64,000 nucleotides of DNA from Segniliparus rugosus ATCC BAA-974 (GTDB lineage: Bacteria > Actinomycetota > Actinomycetes > Mycobacteriales > Mycobacteriaceae). The DNA lies in contig NZ_KI391953.1 in NCBI RefSeq assembly GCF_000185725.2, positions 1,914,750 through 1,978,749 on the forward strand, in the 5' to 3' direction. The notes beneath the pieces were generated by a model, which worked only from the letters and a program-made list of their open reading frames with translations, was not told where the DNA came from and did not search any database. Positions 38,445 through 46,734 of the stretch are shown here, one piece after another (position 1 is the first letter of the stretch; each line of letters opens with the position of its first letter). Made by a program: the position numbers and the translations under genes.

Positions 38445-40216
38445 GCGGACAACTGACCCGCCCCTTGCTGGACGCGCTCAACCCGGAAGCCCTCGGGGAC
38501 CTCGCGCAGGCGATGCGGACCAAGGCGCAGCAGTACGAGCCCCAGCAGTCCCAGTTCCCGCGCCGTTTGAGATTCCCGGCTGGCGGGGACGAGTGGACCG
38601 GCAAAGCGTCCGACGCGCTCCAGCAGCGCGCGGGCCTGGTCGCCCGCACCTACGGCGACACGACCCACGCCCTCGGCGCCGCGGCGGGCCAATTGGACCA
38701 GGCGCAAGGGTTCATCTCGGACAGCAGGAAGACCGCGCGCCAGTTCATCGGCGGGGTGGAGGACAAAGACGTCACCCTCGGGACCGGCGACGGGAAGATG
38801 TGGCCGTGCGGCAAACCGTTCCAGGTGGCGGACGACTTCACCGTGCAGGTCAAACCGGGGGCGGTCCCGGCCGGGGCCCCGTACCAGATCGGCGAGCTGC
38901 TCAAGCTCATCGCCTACGGGTTCACCGAGGACATAAAACGTCTCGTCCAGCAGCTCGAAGACCTCGGCCAGACCTGGGCGGGGAAGATCAAAGAGGCACT
39001 GGACCTCTCCAAACTCGCGCTTGACTCCAAAGGCCAGCCCTACCAGCCGTACGACCCGAGCAGAGCCGCCCACGAGCAAGCCGCCGCCATCGCCGACGGC
39101 ACCATGGACATCCCCTCGGACCCCAAACAGCTCCACGACCTCTGGCTGCAGCTCAGCCCCACGGAGAAAGACGCCATCTACGACCGCTACCACGACATCG
39201 GCAACCACGGCGGCATCCCCTTCGATGATCGGGACCATTACAACCGGGCGAACCTTGACCGGATGACGAAACACGCGGAACAGGAACTTGCCGCTATCAA
39301 CCAACACCCGCCCGAGGTTCCCATCAGCGGAGGAAAGGACGCCGAGCAGTACGAGAAAGACTGGGCGGCTTGGCAAGCGAAACGCAAGGCCCTGCAGCAA
39401 GAGCTGGACGGCTACAACAACATCCGGGCGACCCTCGACCGCAGCGGCAAAGACGGGGTGCCGCGTTTCCTCGGGACTGTGGACGACAAGGGCCATGCCG
39501 CCGTCGCCCTGTACAACCCCGACAGGGCGAGAGACACCGCCACCGTCGTGCCGGGCACTTTTTCGGACCTGAGCACGCTAGAAGCCTACGACCAGCATTC
39601 ACAGGACATCATCCAGTCGGCTATCAAGGCATCTCATGGGCAGCTGCACGAGGGTGACGTGTCGGTGACGGAGTGGTTAGGCTACGACCGACCCATGACC
39701 ATCTCCGGCATCGAGGGCACGTCGCCGTGGGCGGGCGACCCGGATCCCGCCCTGCGCGGCGCGAAGGCGTTGGACGACTACCAGGCCGGTATCCGCGCCT
39801 CCCATGACGACGCAGCCGCTGGTGGCCGCTCTTACAACACCGTCATCGGGCACTCTTACGGCACCACCGAGGTCGGAGCAGCCGCCACGCACGGGAACCA
39901 TCTAGACGCGGACGCGGTGGTGCTTCTCGCTAGCCCCGGCGCGTTCGCGGACAACGCGCACGGCCTCTCCCTTCCCGAGGGTGCGAAGGTGTTCGTCGGC
40001 AAATCCTTCTTCGACCCCATCGACATCGCCAATGTCGGGGCCGCTGTCGGGCTCAGCGACCTCGGCAGCGACCCCTCGCTGTGGGACGACGCGTATCGTA
40101 TCGACGCTGGCCTCGGCGGACACAGCAGCTACTGGGACCCGGACAACCCCGCGATGAAGAATCTCGGCCAAATCATCACCAGACACGACGGGAGCAACGG
40201 TGTCACCCCGTACTAA
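38441..40216 (+). CDS. WXG-domain/alpha-beta-hydrolase (DUF1023-like) fusion, candidate type VII effector
   Basis: A 591-residue protein without a signal peptide. Residues about 1-110 form a WXG100-like helical module with the motif EWTGKASDALQQRAG (W52, G54). A charged linker domain (about 150-370) follows, then a DUF1023-type alpha/beta-hydrolase domain with the nucleophile elbow GHSYGTT (Ser472), aspartate candidates in GKSFFDPIDI and a His in GGHSSYWDPDNP. WXG-headed hydrolases are commonly type VII substrates. ATG 38441 lies in the preceding stop (ATGA), and the next lipoprotein gene starts inside its 3' end. M. tuberculosis Rv2079/lppJ and Rv2542/lppA-lppB, as I recall, have the same architecture. 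Confidence 0.85.
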   Translation: MSGQLTRPLLDALNPEALGDLAQAMRTKAQQYEPQQSQFPRRLRFPAGGDEWTGKASDALQQRAGLVARTYGDTTHALGAAAGQLDQAQGFISDSRKTARQFIGGVEDKDVTLGTGDGKMWPCGKPFQVADDFTVQVKPGAVPAGAPYQIGELLKLIAYGFTEDIKRLVQQLEDLGQTWAGKIKEALDLSKLALDSKGQPYQPYDPSRAAHEQAAAIADGTMDIPSDPKQLHDLWLQLSPTEKDAIYDRYHDIGNHGGIPFDDRDHYNRANLDRMTKHAEQELAAINQHPPEVPISGGKDAEQYEKDWAAWQAKRKALQQELDGYNNIRATLDRSGKDGVPRFLGTVDDKGHAAVALYNPDRARDTATVVPGTFSDLSTLEAYDQHSQDIIQSAIKASHGQLHEGDVSVTEWLGYDRPMTISGIEGTSPWAGDPDPALRGAKALDDYQAGIRASHDDAAAGGRSYNTVIGHSYGTTEVGAAATHGNHLDADAVVLLASPGAFADNAHGLSLPEGAKVFVGKSFFDPIDIANVGAAVGLSDLGSDPSLWDDAYRIDAGLGGHSSYWDPDNPAMKNLGQIITRHDGSNGVTPY

Positions 40217-40880
40217 CAACCCCATCGCTCACAAGTCCATCGCGAGAGGCGTGGCGCTGTTGTTTGCAGTCGTTCTCGCCATGGCCGGATGCGACCGGAT
40301 CGCCCAGTACCTAGGGCCGGACGACCGTCCGCCGCCCAACGTGAAAGGAGCCCCGATGGAGCCCATGCCGACCACGAGGCAGCAAGCGCAAGACGCGGTG
40401 TACCGCTATTACCAGAAGACATTGCGCGAACTGCCGGACGGCTACGCGCTCGACAACTCCCGCTACGGCGCGGTAGGAGCGACGGTGAGCGCGTGCAATG
40501 ACTACGAACCTCCTAACACCGCCCCCGCTAAGTACCACGATGCGCGGACAATCATCGCCCCGCCTGGAACGGACAATCTTGCGCTCGTGGTCAAAATTGG
40601 GGAGATCTGGAAGAACTGGGGGTGGCGCGTCGAAGAGCGCGACGGATTTAACAAGCCCAATCGATTCGGGATCGCCCCGGACGGCTACGTGCTCCATGTC
40701 GAATCGGATGCCCAATACCCTGTGATGTTTGAAGGCAGCTCACCGTGCTTCACCGGTGATAAAGCCCGATATGACTACATCCCGATCCCTACCCTCATCA
40801 CTCGTGACGGCCCACAGTATGCGGCTCCTGCGAAACCTCCAGAGGTGTCGGAGTCGCCGCGTAGGGTTTTCAATTGGTGA
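40200..40880 (+). CDS. LppA-like lipoprotein 1
   Basis: GTG 40200, within the hydrolase gene, gives 226 residues. The signal ends in lipobox MAGC (Cys31). The body has RQQAQDAVYRYYQKTLRELP, a single central Cys (SACNDYEPP), the signature VVKIGEIWKNWGWRVEE and a second Cys in GSSPCF. This pattern fits the LppA/LppB group of mycobacterial lipoproteins, which also follow a DUF1023-type gene. It ends in RRVFNW, the same C-terminus as the following two. It is the most diverged member. Confidence 0.78.
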   Translation: MSPRTNNPIAHKSIARGVALLFAVVLAMAGCDRIAQYLGPDDRPPPNVKGAPMEPMPTTRQQAQDAVYRYYQKTLRELPDGYALDNSRYGAVGATVSACNDYEPPNTAPAKYHDARTIIAPPGTDNLALVVKIGEIWKNWGWRVEERDGFNKPNRFGIAPDGYVLHVESDAQYPVMFEGSSPCFTGDKARYDYIPIPTLITRDGPQYAAPAKPPEVSESPRRVFNW

Positions 40881-42340
40881 TCGTCTGGTTTTGTTGGGCG
40901 CCGGATGGGGGTGGTTTGTGCGTGCGGCGGGGGTGGTGGTGATGTGGTCTCGTGCTGCGGTGGGGGTTTTGGCGAGGGGCGTGGCGCTTGCCTCCGCGCT
41001 GCTTGTCGTTGGTTGCGGTCTCCAGCCGCGACCGGCGCAGGATAGTCACGCTGCGTCTGCCTCAGTATCGCAAGGACAGGTTATGATCCCCGCCCCGCAC
41101 GTCGAGAGCCAGCAGCAAGCCCAAGAGACCTTGTACGGGTACATGCGAAAAACCCTTGAGGCGCTCTCGGCGGGCATTGACATTGAAAGCGCCCATCCCT
41201 GGCAAGGAGGGAGTACAGGTGCTTGCGATGACCGTATTGACCAGGAGAACGCGCCTGTCAGTTATTCAGATTTTCGAGGAATTCGCGCTCCTGCGGGAAC
41301 CGACTACAACGACTTGATTCTCAGATTTGGTGATGTTTGGAAGGGCTGGGGTTGGCGTGTTGTGGAACGCAGCGGGGACAACAAGCCTAACCGTTACGCT
41401 ATCTCGCCGGATGGCTACATACTAAGTATTGAGGCTGGTAATCCGGTCGGCTATCCACCCACAATGCTCGGCAGAACACCGTGTTTCTCTCCTAAGCTCC
41501 GTGACGATCACGTTCCGAAACCGCGAGTGATCACTCGTGACGGCTTGCAGTACGACGAGCCTGCGGAGTCGCCAGGGGTGTCGGAGCCGCCGCATAGGGT
41601 TTTCAATTGGTGATCGTCTGGTTTTGTTCGGTGTCGGATGGGGGTGGTTTGTGCGTGCGGCGGGGGCGGTGGTGATGTGGTCTCGTGCTGCGGTGGGGGT
41701 TTTGGCGAGGGTTGCGGTGCTTGCCTCCGTGCTGCTTGTCGTTGGTTGCGGTCCCCAGCCGCGACCGGCGCAGGATGGTCACACCGCGTCTGCCTCAGTA
41801 TCGCAAGGCCAGATCATGATCCCCGCCCCGCACGTCGAGAGCCAGCAGCAGGCCCAAGAGACCTTGTACGGGTACATGCGAAGAACCCTCGAGGGGTTGC
41901 CGGATGGTGTATCCATCTTCAGCGCTCACCCATGGCAAGGAGGGAAAACAAGCGCTTGCGATGACCGCATCGACCAGGAGAACGCGCCGATCACCTATCA
42001 CGATACTTTCGACATGAAGGTGCCGATAGGCACTGATCATGATGCACTGATTGGAAAAATCAGGGATCTCTGGAGGAGCTGGGGTTGGCGCGTCGAAGAG
42101 CGTGAAAGTGATAGCAGCCCCAGCTGGTACGGGCGCTCGCCAGACGGATACGAGTTAAACGTCATGGGATACGCAGGAAGGCTCGCCGGGTACCCGCCGA
42201 CTTTCGGTGGACGAAGCCCGTGTTTCTCTCCTAAGCTCCGTGACGATCACGTTCCGAAACCGCGAGTGATCACCCGTGACGGCTTGCAGTACGACGAGCC
42301 TGCGGAGTCGCCAGAGGTGTCGGAGCCGCCGCATAAGGTC
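40855..42340 (+). repeat. Tandem gene duplication, period 733-739 bp
   Basis: The 5' part (about 40863-41160) of the second lipoprotein gene and that of the third (about 41596-41900) are over 90% identical. The last 110 coding bases of both are nearly identical, and the junction around the stop is shared by all three genes. The central 250 bases differ strongly. Confidence 0.85.
40918..41613 (+). CDS. LppA-like lipoprotein 2
   Basis: GTG 40918 (ATG 40942 alternative) gives 231 residues with lipobox VVGC. The sequence SQQQAQETLYGYMRKTLEAL, the ACDDRIDQEN Cys segment, FGDVWKGWGWRVVER and the C-terminal SPKLRDDHVPKPRVITRDG are family features. The middle (about 85-140) is unlike lipoprotein 3 although both ends are nearly identical. 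Local base composition is less GC-rich than neighbours, especially 41240-41440. Confidence 0.8.
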   Translation: MRAAGVVVMWSRAAVGVLARGVALASALLVVGCGLQPRPAQDSHAASASVSQGQVMIPAPHVESQQQAQETLYGYMRKTLEALSAGIDIESAHPWQGGSTGACDDRIDQENAPVSYSDFRGIRAPAGTDYNDLILRFGDVWKGWGWRVVERSGDNKPNRYAISPDGYILSIEAGNPVGYPPTMLGRTPCFSPKLRDDHVPKPRVITRDGLQYDEPAESPGVSEPPHRVFNW

Positions 42341-42352
42341 TTCGACTGGTGA
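41651..42352 (+). CDS. LppA-like lipoprotein 3
   Basis: GTG 41651 (ATG 41675 alternative) gives 233 residues, lipobox VVGC. N-terminal 85 and C-terminal 40 residues are almost the same as lipoprotein 2; residues about 100-190 are divergent (for example DTFDMKVPIGTDHDALIGKI and GYAGRLAGYPPTFGGRSPC). The TGA at 42350 overlaps the GTG of the next gene. Array position suggests a role opposite the hydrolase, such as immunity or tethering; this is inference. Confidence 0.8.
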   Translation: MRAAGAVVMWSRAAVGVLARVAVLASVLLVVGCGPQPRPAQDGHTASASVSQGQIMIPAPHVESQQQAQETLYGYMRRTLEGLPDGVSIFSAHPWQGGKTSACDDRIDQENAPITYHDTFDMKVPIGTDHDALIGKIRDLWRSWGWRVEERESDSSPSWYGRSPDGYELNVMGYAGRLAGYPPTFGGRSPCFSPKLRDDHVPKPRVITRDGLQYDEPAESPEVSEPPHKVFDW

Positions 42353-42714
42353 CGGGCGATTCCCCTCCAGAAGGGCGTCCGTCACGGGCCAGCCGACTTC
42401 TTCAGTATGCGATATGGCTGGTGGCGGTGAGCAATTTCCTCACCTGCGGCACGTGTTTCCTCCTGGCCGGAGATCCCGATTATTGGACGGTCGATTCCAA
42501 TGAGTACGTGTCGCGGAAGCTCTGGGCGGTTGTCGGGATGCGGGCGGCCGGGGCCGCCTCGTACGGACTTCTGGCGCTGGCGTTCGGATGCGTCGTGGCC
42601 TCGGCCCGCCGTCCCGAGCGCACGAGTCCGTTCCTGCGGTTCGTTGCCGTATTCGCGGTGTGCGCCGCGCTCGTGCCGGCGTATCTCTCTATGTTTCTGG
42701 TCGTCGGCCCTTAA
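42349..42714 (+). CDS. Small membrane protein coupled to the lipoprotein array
   Basis: A 121-residue protein with three predicted membrane helices (about 19-41, 62-84, 96-118). It starts with a GTGA overlap on lipoprotein 3, so it is translationally coupled and belongs to the accessory operon. No family recognised. Confidence 0.75.
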   Translation: MTGDSPPEGRPSRASRLLQYAIWLVAVSNFLTCGTCFLLAGDPDYWTVDSNEYVSRKLWAVVGMRAAGAASYGLLALAFGCVVASARRPERTSPFLRFVAVFAVCAALVPAYLSMFLVVGP

Positions 42715-42908
42715 TGCGCAAGACGGAGCCGCACGAGGTTTCCACTGGGGGCGGGCTTCCTGCGGCCTCTGGCGTGCGCTTCCGGCGCGTTGTCGCCCTT
42801 TTTGGCTAGGATGTCCGTCAGCGGGCTCTCAGCTCTCGGGAGTAAGCTGTCGGTTTCGGCTCAAGCTGGCGCGCGGGCCGAGGTCTGCGGTCGTGACGAG
42901 CGTGGGCG

Positions 42909-44003
42909 ATGATGAAGATCTGGAAAGGCGATAGGGCTGTAGTGAGCACAGATATCCAGGCGCAGGTGGCTAAGGACGCGAAACTCCTCGAGGAGACGAT
43001 GTTCGAGGTCAAGCGTGTGATCGTGGGGCAGGAACAGCTCGTGGAGCGGATTTTGGTGGGATTGCTGGCCAAGGGGCACATCCTGCTCGAAGGCGTGCCG
43101 GGGGTGGCGAAGACGCTGGCGGTGGAGACGTTCGCCAAAGTGGTGGGCGGAAAGTTCTCCCGTGTGCAGTTCACCCCGGACTTGGTCCCCACTGACTTGG
43201 TCGGCACGCGCATCTACCGGCAGGGCCGGGAGGAGTTCGACACCGAGCTCGGCCCGGTCGTGGCGAACTTCGTGCTGGCGGACGAGATCAACCGCGCCCC
43301 GGCCAAGGTCCAGTCCGCGCTCTTGGAGGTGATGGCCGAGCGGCATGTGACCATCGGCGGGCAGACCTACCCGATGCCGAGCCCGTTCCTGGTCATGGCG
43401 ACGCAGAACCCGATCGAGAACGAGGGCGTGTACCCGCTGCCGGAGGCGCAGCGCGACCGGTTCCTGTTCAAGGTGCTCGTCTCCTACCCGACGGTGGAGG
43501 AGGAGCGGGAGATCATCTACCGGATGGGCACCAAGCCTCCGACCCCCCGCCAGGTGCTGGACTCCGAGACGCTCCTGCGGCTGCAGGAGACCGCGGGCGA
43601 GGTCTTCGTGCACCACGCTCTGATCGACTACGTGGTCCGGGTGATCGCCGCGACCCGCGACCCTCGGGCCCACGGCCTGCCGGACGTGGCGTCCTGGCTG
43701 TCGTACGGGGCCTCCCCGCGCGCGACGCTCGGCATCGTCGCGGCGGCCAGGGCGCTTGCGCTGGTCCGGGGCCGCGACTACGTCATCCCCGTCGACGTGG
43801 TCGAGGTCATCCCCGACGTGCTGCGCCACCGCCTCGTGCTGAGCTACGACGCGCTGGCGGACGAGGTCACCACCGAGCACGTCATCGCGCGGGTGCTCAA
43901 GACCATCGCCTTGCCGCAGGTGAGCGCGCATCAGGCCCCGCAGGGCGCTCCGGTCCCGCCGCAGGTCGGCAATGTGGCCGGACAGTTCGCGGGACAGGCC
44001 TGA
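42909..44003 (+). CDS. moxR1: MoxR-family AAA ATPase
   Basis: A 364-residue MoxR ATPase, a chaperone-like AAA protein that acts with VWA-domain proteins. Walker A GVPGVAKT, Walker B VLADEINRAPAK, sensor 1 MATQNPIENEG and the C-terminal lid with GASPRATLG. It matches M. tuberculosis MoxR1 (Rv1479). ATG 42909 is the longest start; GTG 42942 (beginning STDIQAQ) is possible. Forms one operon with the DUF58 and VWA genes. Confidence 0.95.
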   Translation: MMKIWKGDRAVVSTDIQAQVAKDAKLLEETMFEVKRVIVGQEQLVERILVGLLAKGHILLEGVPGVAKTLAVETFAKVVGGKFSRVQFTPDLVPTDLVGTRIYRQGREEFDTELGPVVANFVLADEINRAPAKVQSALLEVMAERHVTIGGQTYPMPSPFLVMATQNPIENEGVYPLPEAQRDRFLFKVLVSYPTVEEEREIIYRMGTKPPTPRQVLDSETLLRLQETAGEVFVHHALIDYVVRVIAATRDPRAHGLPDVASWLSYGASPRATLGIVAAARALALVRGRDYVIPVDVVEVIPDVLRHRLVLSYDALADEVTTEHVIARVLKTIALPQVSAHQAPQGAPVPPQVGNVAGQFAGQA

Positions 44004-44004
44004 C

Positions 44005-44937
44005 GTGCCGCAGAGCACCCCGTCGTTCGCGCAGGGCACGTTGCGCAACCCGAAGCTCGCGGCGGCGCTGAAGACGCTGGAGCTGACCGTCAGGCGCAAG
44101 CTCGACGGCCAGCTGCACGGCGACCACCTCGGCCTGTTGCCCGGACCGGGGTCCGAGCCGGGCGACTCGCGCGTGTACGTGCCCGGCGACGACGTCCGGC
44201 AGATGGACTGGTCGGTGACCGCCCGGACCACGCATCCGCACGTGCGGCAGATGACCGCGGACCGGGAGCTGGAGACGTGGCTGGTGGTGGACCTCTCCGC
44301 GAGCATGGACTTCGGCACGACGAACTGCGAGAAGCGGGACTTGGCGGTGGCGGCGGCTTCGGCGATCGTGCATCTGACCACCGCGCCGGGCAACCGGCAC
44401 GGCGCGATCATCGCGACGGGGACGGACATCATCCGGGTGAACGCCCGCTCAGGCAGGCAGCACGTCCAGAACTTGTTGTCGACGATCGCGACCACCCCGA
44501 AGTCCGTCGAGGGCAGGCGGGGGAACCTCGCGCAGGCCATCGACGCCTTGCGCCGCCCGCAGCGGCGCAAGGGGCTCGCGGTGGTCATCAGCGACTTCCT
44601 CGGCCCGGTGGACTGGGACCGTCCGCTGCGCGGCGTCGGCGGACGGCACGAGGTGCTGGGGATCGAAGTGCTCGACCCGAGGGATCTGGAGCTGCCCCCG
44701 GTCGGCGAGGTCGTGCTCCGCGACGCGGAGAGCGGCGAGATCAAGTCCTACCGGGTCACCGACTCGCTGCGCCAGCGTTTCGCGGAGGCCGCGCGGGAAC
44801 ACCAGGAAGCCGTGCACCGGGCATTGCGCGGAGCAGGCGGGGGCGTGCTGTCCCTGCGCACCGATAAGGACTGGATCGCGGAGATCGTGCGGTTCGTCGC
44901 GGCCCGTCGTCGCGGCCTGGTGAACGGGGCGGCGTGA
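44005..44937 (+). CDS. DUF58 protein (Rv1480-like)
   Basis: A 310-residue DUF58 protein, usual partner of MoxR ATPases. GTG 44005 is one base after the moxR1 stop. Family signature PGDDVRQMDWSVTART is followed by a degenerate von Willebrand A core, VVDLSASMDFGT, giving the DxSxS metal-site pattern. Downstream GTGA overlap couples it to the next gene. Confidence 0.93.
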   Translation: MPQSTPSFAQGTLRNPKLAAALKTLELTVRRKLDGQLHGDHLGLLPGPGSEPGDSRVYVPGDDVRQMDWSVTARTTHPHVRQMTADRELETWLVVDLSASMDFGTTNCEKRDLAVAAASAIVHLTTAPGNRHGAIIATGTDIIRVNARSGRQHVQNLLSTIATTPKSVEGRRGNLAQAIDALRRPQRRKGLAVVISDFLGPVDWDRPLRGVGGRHEVLGIEVLDPRDLELPPVGEVVLRDAESGEIKSYRVTDSLRQRFAEAAREHQEAVHRALRGAGGGVLSLRTDKDWIAEIVRFVAARRRGLVNGAA

Positions 44938-45986
44938 CGCTGCTCGCGGAGCCATTCGGCGGTCCTCTCCAGTTCCAGCCCGATTGGGGCAATCCGTTCG
45001 CCCCCATGCACCCCTGGTGGTACCTCTTCGCGATCGTGGTGGCGCTCCTGCTGGCGCTCTACGTCGTGGCGCGGGTCTACCTGCGCTCGCGCTACTTGCG
45101 TTTCGCGAACACCGAGATCCTGGACAAGGTCGCGCCGAAGCGCTCGAAGTTCCTCACGCACGTCCCTGTCGCGGTGTTCCTCGTCGGGCTGTTGCTGCTG
45201 ACGGTGGCGCTGAGCGGTCCGACCACCCTCGCGAAAGTGCCGAAGAACCGGGCCACGGTCGTCTTGGTCATCGACATCTCGCTCTCGATGATGTGCGACG
45301 ACGTCCGCCCGACGCGGGTGGACGCCGCCCGGCAGGCCGCGATCAAGTTCGTCGACGAGATGGAGCCGACGCTGCAGCTGGGCCTGGTCACGTTCGCGGG
45401 GACGGCGCAGACGCTGATCGCGCCCTCCTCGGACCACGAGGTGGTCAAACGCGCGCTCGACGACGCGATCCGGCCGGACAAGCTCGCGGCGCGCACCGCC
45501 ACCGGCGAGGGGATCTACACCGCGCTGCAGCAGATCGAGACGCTCAAAGGCATCCTCGGCGGCGCTTCGAAGGCCCCGCCCGCGCGCATCGTGCTGGAGT
45601 CCGACGGCAAGGAGACCGTCCCGGACGACTTGAACGCGCCGCGCGGCGCGTTCACGGCGGCGAAAGAGGCGAAGGCGAAGGAGGTGCCGATCTACTCGAT
45701 CTCGTTCGGCACCGCGAGCCCGATCCCGTACGTGAACATCCAGGGGTCGCGGGTGCCCGTCCCGGCGGACGACGCGTCGCTGCAGAAGGTGGCGGAGCTG
45801 TCCGGGGGCAAGTTCTTCACGGCGAGCTCGCTCGACCAGCTCACCGATGTCTACAGCTCGTTGAACGCGGAGATCGGGTACGACCTGGTGAAGCAGGAGT
45901 CCTCCCGCGCGTGGATTCTGGCGGGCACGCTCCTGGTGATGGCCGCGGTGGCCTCAAACTTCTTCCTCGGCCGCGCGCTGCCCTAG
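44934..45986 (+). CDS. Membrane-anchored VWA-domain protein (Rv1481-like)
   Basis: A 350-residue protein: two N-terminal membrane helices (about 28-50 and 74-96), an extracytoplasmic or cytoplasmic VWA domain with MIDAS DISLSM and further metal residues in VTFAGTAQ and LESDGKE, then a final helix (about 327-345). Together with moxR1 and DUF58 it forms the MoxR-VWA module. Its 3' end overlaps the convergent VTT gene by 33 bases. Confidence 0.93.
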   Translation: MTLLAEPFGGPLQFQPDWGNPFAPMHPWWYLFAIVVALLLALYVVARVYLRSRYLRFANTEILDKVAPKRSKFLTHVPVAVFLVGLLLLTVALSGPTTLAKVPKNRATVVLVIDISLSMMCDDVRPTRVDAARQAAIKFVDEMEPTLQLGLVTFAGTAQTLIAPSSDHEVVKRALDDAIRPDKLAARTATGEGIYTALQQIETLKGILGGASKAPPARIVLESDGKETVPDDLNAPRGAFTAAKEAKAKEVPIYSISFGTASPIPYVNIQGSRVPVPADDASLQKVAELSGGKFFTASSLDQLTDVYSSLNAEIGYDLVKQESSRAWILAGTLLVMAAVASNFFLGRALP

Positions 45987-46709
45987 CGCGTCGTCCGTTT
46001 GCGCGTCGTCGGCTTTCGACAGCCGGGCGTTGATGGCGAGCCCGACCAGCCCCACGGTGATGCAGCACGCGCTGACGAGGAAGAACTTCGGGTCGAAGTG
46101 TCCGGTCGTCGCGTCGCCCAACAGGACGACGGCGGTGGTCATGGGGATGAGCCCCATGAACGAGGCGAGCGTGTAGGGGACCAGGCGCACCGTGGACACG
46201 CCGCACAAGTAGTTCTGCAGCGCGAACGGCACCGGGGCGATCAGGCGCACCGACCAGACGGCGAGCCAGCCGCGTTGGCTGAGCTGCTGTTGGACGTGTT
46301 TGGCGAGCGGATGGCGGATATAGGACTGCACGCGTTCGCCCGCGATCCGCCTGGCGAAGAGGAAGGCGAGCACGGCGGCGAGCGTCGAGGCGGTCACCGA
46401 GACGGCCACTCCCAGCAGCGACCCGTAGAGCAGGCCGGACGCGAGGGTGAAGATGGTGCGGGGGACGGGGGTGACCGTGATGATCGCGTAGGCGGCGAGG
46501 AAAACGAGCAGGCCCACCGCGCCGAAGGACTGCGCCCAGTCGCGCATCACGGCGGGGGACGGGATCGGGAGCCAGAACACGCAGGCCGCGGTGATCGCGG
46601 CGCAGACCCCGAGGAACGCGAGGGTCCGCCCGGACGGGCGAGGGGCGAGCTCGACGGCGATTGCGGCGCGGCGGCGCGCGTTGTTGATCAGAGGGGCCCA
46701 TCGAGACAT
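45954..46709 (-). CDS. VTT-domain (TVP38/TMEM64, DedA-like) membrane protein
   Basis: A 251-residue protein with about five membrane segments and the VTT/SNARE-associated fold: FLAAYAIITVTPVPRTIFTL, the SGLLYGSLLGVAVSV loop and VWSVRLIAPVPFALQNYLCG re-entrant region. The superfamily includes lipid flippases and undecaprenyl phosphate carriers. ATG 46709; upstream in-frame codons in the longer ORF are antisense to the ALDH gene. Divergent from ALDH with 25 bases between starts. Confidence 0.88.
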   Translation of the reverse strand: MSRWAPLINNARRRAAIAVELAPRPSGRTLAFLGVCAAITAACVFWLPIPSPAVMRDWAQSFGAVGLLVFLAAYAIITVTPVPRTIFTLASGLLYGSLLGVAVSVTASTLAAVLAFLFARRIAGERVQSYIRHPLAKHVQQQLSQRGWLAVWSVRLIAPVPFALQNYLCGVSTVRLVPYTLASFMGLIPMTTAVVLLGDATTGHFDPKFFLVSACCITVGLVGLAINARLSKADDAQTDDALGQRAAEEEV

Positions 46710-46734
46710 GACTGTCCAGCATAGGATGTAACCC

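Noticed and set aside
41795-42040. Minus-strand ORF inside lipoprotein 3
   Set aside because: Antisense to the conserved lipoprotein family; no supporting signals.
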